DNA of 7,695 nt, taken from NCBI GenBank assembly GCA_023416745.1, contig JAEZHF010000076.1, positions 1 through 7,695 on the forward strand, in the 5' to 3' direction. The notes beneath the pieces are model-generated. The model was not told where the DNA came from, did no database searches, and worked only from the letters and a program-made list of their open reading frames with translations. Positions within the stretch are counted from its first letter, which is position 1. Every line of letters starts with the position of its first letter. Origin of the DNA: Bacillota bacterium. GTDB taxonomy: Bacteria > Bacillota > Clostridia > Christensenellales > SZUA-584. The position numbers and the translations under genes are program-made. Of the stretch, positions 4,990 to 7,695 are shown piece after piece.

Positions 4990-6387
4990 ATGGCAAAACG
5001 TAATATGGAACCGAAGAAGACACCGATCCCCGAGCAGGATCCTAAGGTACGCGCCGCCAATTTCAGCGAGGTCTCCCTTGGGTACACCGAGGAAATGGCG
5101 CAGAATGAAGCGATGCGCTGTCTGCAGTGCAAGAACCAACCCTGCGTAGCGGGCTGCCCCGTCAACGTGCAGATACCGCAGTTCATCGGTCTGATTGCCG
5201 AGGGCAATTACATCGACGCATACAACAAAATTCGCGAAACCAACGGCCTGCCCGCCATTTGCGGACGCGTGTGCCCGCAGGAGTCGCAGTGCGAAGAGCT
5301 GTGCGTGCGCGGCATCAAGGGCGAGCCGGTGGGCATCGGCCGCCTGGAACGTTTCGCAGCAGACTATGCCATAAATCAGGGCGTGCCTTCACCCGCCTGC
5401 GGCATCCCCAACGGCAAGAAAGCCGCCGTCATCGGCTCCGGTCCCGCAGGCCTCACCTGCGCAGCGGATCTCGCGCTGATGGGCGTGGACGTCACGGTGT
5501 TTGAGGCGTTCCACACGTCGGGCGGCGTACTGGTCTACGGCATACCCGAATTCCGTCTGCCCAAGGATCTGGTCAGAAAAGAGATCGACGCGCTCGTGTG
5601 CATGGGCGTCAAAATTGAAACCAACATGGTGATGGGCCGCGTGCTGACCGTCGATGATCTCAAGGAGATGGGCTACGACGCGATATTCATCGGCACAGGC
5701 GCGGGCCTGCCCAGCTTCATGAACATTCTCGGCGAGAACCTCAATGGTGTTTATTCCGCCAACGAGTTCCTCACCCGCATCAACCTGATGAAGGGGTACA
5801 AATTTCCCGAATCCGACACCCCCGTCGTGCGCCACAAGCGCGTGGCTGTGGTCGGCGGCGGCAACGTCGCGTTGGACGCGGCGCGCTGCGCGAAGCGGCT
5901 GGGTGCGGAGGAAGTATACATCGTCTACCGCCGCAGCGAGAAGGAAATGCCCGCGCGCGTGGAGGAAGTCCATCACGCCAAGGAAGAGGGCATCATATTC
6001 CATCTGCTCGTCAACCCCACCGAGATACTGGGCACGGACGACGGCTATGTGCGCGGCATGCGTCTGATCAAGATGGAGCTGGGCGAGCCGGACAGCTCGG
6101 GACGACGCCGGCCAGTGCCCGTTGAAGGCAGTGAATACGACATTGATCTGGACGCCGTCGTGGTCGCCATCGGCCAGAGCCCCAACCCGCTGATGCGCAC
6201 CTCCACCCCCGGCCTCGCGACCCAAAAATGGGGCGGCATCATCGTGGACGAGGAAACTTGCGCCACCTCCATTCCGGGCGTGTACGCAGGCGGCGACGCC
6301 GTCTCTGGCGCAGCCACCGTCATTCTCGCGATGGGGGCGGGCAAAACAGCTGCCAAGGCCATGTACGAGTACATGATGGGCAAATAG
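4990..6387 (+). CDS. nfnB: NADH-dependent reduced ferredoxin:NADP+ oxidoreductase, large subunit (NfnB; GltD-like)
   Basis: This 465-residue protein has the small-subunit glutamate-synthase (GltD-like) architecture. Two N-terminal [4Fe-4S] sites use Cys44, 47, 52 and 56 (CLQCKNQPCVAGCP) and Cys91, 95, 101 and 105 (CGRVCPQESQCEELC). The FAD dinucleotide site is VIGSGPAGLTCAA (147-159). The NADPH site is VVGGGNVALDAARCAKRLGA (287-306), with the 2'-phosphate-binding VYRRS at 312-316. The C-terminal FAD motif is YAGGDAVSGAATVILAMGAG (432-451). The family holds the bifurcating FAD between NADPH and low-potential ferredoxin. Names such as gltA or glutamate synthase small subunit are common mis-annotations: no glutamate synthase large subunit is adjacent and an NfnA partner is. 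The ATG abuts the nfnA stop, which suggests translational coupling. A terminator follows 14 nt after the stop. Confidence 0.93.
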   Translation: MAKRNMEPKKTPIPEQDPKVRAANFSEVSLGYTEEMAQNEAMRCLQCKNQPCVAGCPVNVQIPQFIGLIAEGNYIDAYNKIRETNGLPAICGRVCPQESQCEELCVRGIKGEPVGIGRLERFAADYAINQGVPSPACGIPNGKKAAVIGSGPAGLTCAADLALMGVDVTVFEAFHTSGGVLVYGIPEFRLPKDLVRKEIDALVCMGVKIETNMVMGRVLTVDDLKEMGYDAIFIGTGAGLPSFMNILGENLNGVYSANEFLTRINLMKGYKFPESDTPVVRHKRVAVVGGGNVALDAARCAKRLGAEEVYIVYRRSEKEMPARVEEVHHAKEEGIIFHLLVNPTEILGTDDGYVRGMRLIKMELGEPDSSGRRRPVPVEGSEYDIDLDAVVVAIGQSPNPLMRTSTPGLATQKWGGIIVDEETCATSIPGVYAGGDAVSGAATVILAMGAGKTAAKAMYEYMMGK

Positions 6388-6401
6388 CCTTTAGCGACTT
6401 A

Positions 6402-6439
6402 ACCGGCGCGGCTTGCCTGATCCGCGCCGGTTTTTATTT
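6402..6439 (+). terminator. Rho-independent terminator of nfnAB
   Basis: ACCGGCGCGG (6402-6411) and CCGCGCCGGT (6422-6431) form a perfect 10-bp GC-rich stem with a 10-nt loop, followed by TTTTATTT. It begins 14 nt after the nfnB stop codon. Confidence 0.93.
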
Positions 6440-6481
6440 GCCCGTTGACGGTTTGCCGCCACTGCATTACCATACAATTAT

Positions 6482-6490
6482 TGTTATAAT
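6482..6490 (+). promoter_or_regulatory. Extended -10 promoter for the YhfC-family gene
   Basis: TG-T-TATAAT is a perfect extended -10 element. No good -35 lies at a 16-18 nt spacing; TTGACG at 6445-6450 is too far upstream. Transcription would start near 6497, giving a very short leader that begins almost at the AGGAGG (6499-6504). Confidence 0.6.
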
Positions 6491-6512
6491 ATATAAGTAG
6501 GAGGATACTATC

Positions 6513-7337
6513 ATGGTGGATTCTGCTGTCATCACTGCATTCATCGTCAATACTGTCATCTGCTTCGGCCTGCCGCTTGGCTGCATACTCTATCTGCTGA
6601 TCGCCAGAAAACGCGCGTTCATCCCGGTGCTGGTGGGCGCGGCGGTGTTCGTCGTGTTCCAGCTGATCATCCGCATCCCTTTGATACAGTATGTGCTGGC
6701 GCCGATGGACTGGTGGATGGACATGGTCCAGCATCCGTGGCTGTACGGCATTTTCCTTGGGCTCACCGCCGGATTGTTCGAGGAATTCGGGCGATATATT
6801 GGCTACCGGGCGCTGCTTAAAGGACGCAGCCGCTGGATCGATGGCTTCGCGTTCGGCGTGGGACACGGCGGCATTGAAGCCATGACGCTGGTGGGCCTGG
6901 CCAACATCAATAACCTCGTCATTGCTCAGATGATCAATAGCGGCCAGACAGACCAGTTATCCGCACTGCTTCCGGCAGGGGCTGCCGAACAGCTCATTGC
7001 TCAGATGACTGCAGTCCAGCCCTTCGATATCTATCTCGGCGGCTTTGAGCGCATCTGCGCGTTTATCATCCAGATCGCACTGTCCATACTCGTGCTGATG
7101 GCGGTGCGCAAGCGACGTCTGTCGCTCGTATGGCTAGCCGTATTGGCGCACATGCTCATCGACGCGCCCGTCGTGATTCTGCCTGAGGTGTTCGGTGCCA
7201 GCATCTACGATATCGAGATATTCGTGGCTGCAGTAGCCGTACTGGCTCTCGTGTTCATCATACTCTCGCGCCGTGCGTTCCCGGCACAGGAGGAACGCCC
7301 GGTGCTCAATCCATACAGCAGCGATCAGGGTTCATGA
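6513..7337 (+). CDS. YhfC-family intramembrane metalloprotease-like protein
   Basis: This 274-residue integral membrane protein has about seven hydrophobic segments (about residues 4-30, 36-58, 76-92, 111-140, 178-198, 205-224 and 235-252). It carries conserved polar motifs inside or beside membrane segments: FEEFGRY (89-95, Glu90-Glu91-x-x-Arg94), GVGHGGIEA (115-123, His118 and Glu122), FER (178-180) and HMLID (213-217, His213 and Asp217). These match the YhfC family, which is related to CPBP/Rce1-type intramembrane metalloproteases whose Glu-Glu and His residues bind the metal. Proteolytic activity and substrate are unproven for this family. The ATG has AGGAGG (6499-6504) 8 nt upstream. It is a one-gene unit between the nfnAB terminator and a mobile element. 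An exact 14-bp direct repeat (6920-6933 and 6995-7008), exactly 25 codons apart, gives IAQM twice in the loop near residues 137-165. Confidence 0.87.
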   Translation: MVDSAVITAFIVNTVICFGLPLGCILYLLIARKRAFIPVLVGAAVFVVFQLIIRIPLIQYVLAPMDWWMDMVQHPWLYGIFLGLTAGLFEEFGRYIGYRALLKGRSRWIDGFAFGVGHGGIEAMTLVGLANINNLVIAQMINSGQTDQLSALLPAGAAEQLIAQMTAVQPFDIYLGGFERICAFIIQIALSILVLMAVRKRRLSLVWLAVLAHMLIDAPVVILPEVFGASIYDIEIFVAAVAVLALVFIILSRRAFPAQEERPVLNPYSSDQGS

Positions 7338-7353
7338 CGAATTAATGTTTAAC

Positions 7354-7373
7354 AAAAAGGCCCTCCTGATTGG
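7354..7373 (+). other. Possible left arm of the YhfC gene's terminator, split by the IS element
   Basis: AAAAAGGCCCTCC (7354-7366) followed by TGATTGG looks like the first arm and loop of a bidirectional intrinsic terminator. No matching GG-AGGGCCTTTTT arm follows, because IS-like sequence begins at about 7374. The YhfC gene has no other terminator in the window. The alternative is chance: a very similar AAAAAGGCCTCCTG recurs inside the element at 7405-7418. Confidence 0.3.
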
Positions 7374-7413
7374 TGGACTGAACCCTAGAAAACGGACATT
7401 GAGAAAAAAGGCC

Positions 7414-7440
7414 TCCTGTCGTAGGATAAAAACGGCAGGA
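7414..7440 (+). other. Hairpin covering the orfA ribosome binding site in the IS leader
   Basis: TCCTGTCGT (7414-7422) pairs with ACGGCAGGA (7432-7440), a 9-bp stem with one G-T wobble and a 9-nt loop. The second arm contains AGGA of the AGGAAG site that precedes the ATG at 7450. TTTT follows at 7443-7446. IS elements often use such structures to stop outside transcription from raising transposase, either by termination or by hiding the ribosome binding site. That role is known for the group in general and inferred here. Confidence 0.5.
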
Positions 7441-7449
7441 AGTTTTATT

Positions 7450-7510
7450 ATGGGGAAACATTTTGGGAAGTACATTATTGAACAAGTCTTAGAGATAAAG
7501 AAGCAAGGCA
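7450..7510 (+). pseudogene. Remnant of IS3-family orfA (N-terminus only)
   Basis: ATG 7450, 7 nt after AGGAAG (7437-7442), begins MGKHFGKYIIEQVLEIKKQG, a plausible start for the small helix-turn-helix orfA protein of an IS3-family element. After about 20 residues the reading leaves that frame's sense: from about 7508 the DNA codes for transposase orfB in another frame, and the orfA frame runs to a stop at 7573-7575 without meaning. Assignment as orfA rests on position inside the element more than on recognised motifs. Confidence 0.45.
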
Positions 7511-7695
7511 TTGAACACTATTCGCGCAGCCAAAGAAAAAGAAGTGGTCACTGGAGAGCTGCAACTCCACAGTGACCAAGGGTTTCAATACACTTACCAT
7601 GCATATTTCTACCTGACACAAAAGTACGGCATTACGCCGTCCATGTCAAGGCGAGGAAATTGCTATGATAATGCGATGACCGAAAACTTCTTCAG
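7508..7695 (+). pseudogene. IS3-family transposase orfB fragment (DDE catalytic C-terminal part)
   Basis: In the frame ALNTIRAAKEKEVV, then LQLHSDQGFQYTYHAYFYLT, then SMSRRGNCYDNAMTENFF, this is the rve-type integrase core of an IS150-group transposase. The Asp of HSDQG and the Glu of MTENFF are separated by 35 residues, the DD(35)E spacing. The first catalytic Asp region is absent because the frame is closed upstream by TAA at 7496-7498 and joined there to orfA-like sequence. The fragment has no start codon of its own and continues past the window edge. It cannot make an active transposase as it stands. Confidence 0.88.

Larger units (their letters stand above)
7374..7695 (+). mobile_element. 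Left part of an IS3-family (IS150-like) element, internally deleted, running off the window
   Basis: From 7374 the sequence TGGACTGAACCCTAG, then AACGGACA (7391-7398), resembles the TG-starting left inverted repeat of IS150-group elements. It is followed by a hairpin, a start codon with ribosome binding site (the orfA position), and then, within about 70 bp, sequence coding for the C-terminal catalytic part of the orfB transposase. A complete element of this group is about 1.4-1.5 kb with about 1 kb between those points. Most of orfA and the first half of orfB are therefore missing. The right end and any target duplication lie outside. The exact left boundary is inferred. Confidence 0.7.

Noticed and set aside
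5389..6225. A 278-codon open frame antisense to nfnB, and a similar one at 4375-5139 antisense to nfnA.
   Set aside because: Both are His/Ala/Asp/Arg-rich shadow frames opposite strongly conserved genes, with no family motifs.
6445..6478. TTGACG (6445) with TACAAT (6473) or TATAAT (6485) as a -35/-10 pair.
   Set aside because: The spacings are 22 and 34 nt, outside the working range; the extended -10 alone is the better call.
7354..7418. CRISPR-like or tandem repeat from AAAAAGGCCCTCCTG (7354) and AAAAAGGCCTCCTG (7405).
   Set aside because: There are only two imperfect copies with a one-base indel, and the second belongs to the IS leader.
7273..7575. A 100-codon plus-strand frame overlapping the end of the YhfC gene.
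   Set aside because: It is made of out-of-frame YhfC sequence, IS leader, a short orfA start and out-of-frame orfB. Only the part from the ATG at 7450 to about 7510 is plausibly coding.

Overview
The window looks like a piece of chromosome from an anaerobic, fermentative, moderately GC-rich member of the Firmicutes (Clostridia-like). The reasons are an NfnAB-type electron-bifurcating transhydrogenase, bacterial microcompartment (BMC) genes, strong AGGAGG-type ribosome binding sites, use of GTG and TTG starts, and a YhfC-family membrane protein. This placement is inference; no rRNA or other taxonomic marker is present.

Layout. Positions 1-1612, minus strand, are the end of a BMC operon read right to left: pduL (phosphate acyltransferase), a 215-residue protein with an encapsulation-peptide-like N-terminus and an uncertain flavoprotein-like body, then a EutN/CcmL-type shell vertex protein cut by the window edge. 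Positions 1613-2012 are a roughly 400-bp control region with a candidate sigma-54 (-24/-12) promoter for pduL, three TTGTAT repeats, two competing hairpins and a doubtful 46-codon ORF. Positions 2013-3972, minus strand, are a likely operon in the order cobT (cobalamin lower-ligand activation), a Dabb-domain protein, and a RibD-C/dihydrofolate-reductase-family protein. The last of these may also have its own promoter. Positions 3973-4158 are a divergent promoter region. Positions 4159-6387, plus strand, are nfnA-nfnB, closed by a strong intrinsic terminator. Positions 6513-7337 are a YhfC-family membrane protein with its own extended -10 promoter. From about 7374 to the right edge lies the left end of an IS3-family (IS150-like) element that appears internally deleted.

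How it fits together. PduL converts an acyl-CoA made inside a microcompartment to acyl phosphate and recycles CoA. CobT would support B12 synthesis or salvage, which would matter if the compartment holds a B12-dependent dehydratase or ammonia lyase; the signature enzyme lies outside the window, so this is unproven. NfnAB balances NADH, NADPH and reduced ferredoxin in fermentation. No wholly new system is evident. The points most worth a second look are the 215-residue cargo-like protein, the candidate sigma-54 control of the BMC operon, and the deleted IS that may have landed in a transcription terminator.
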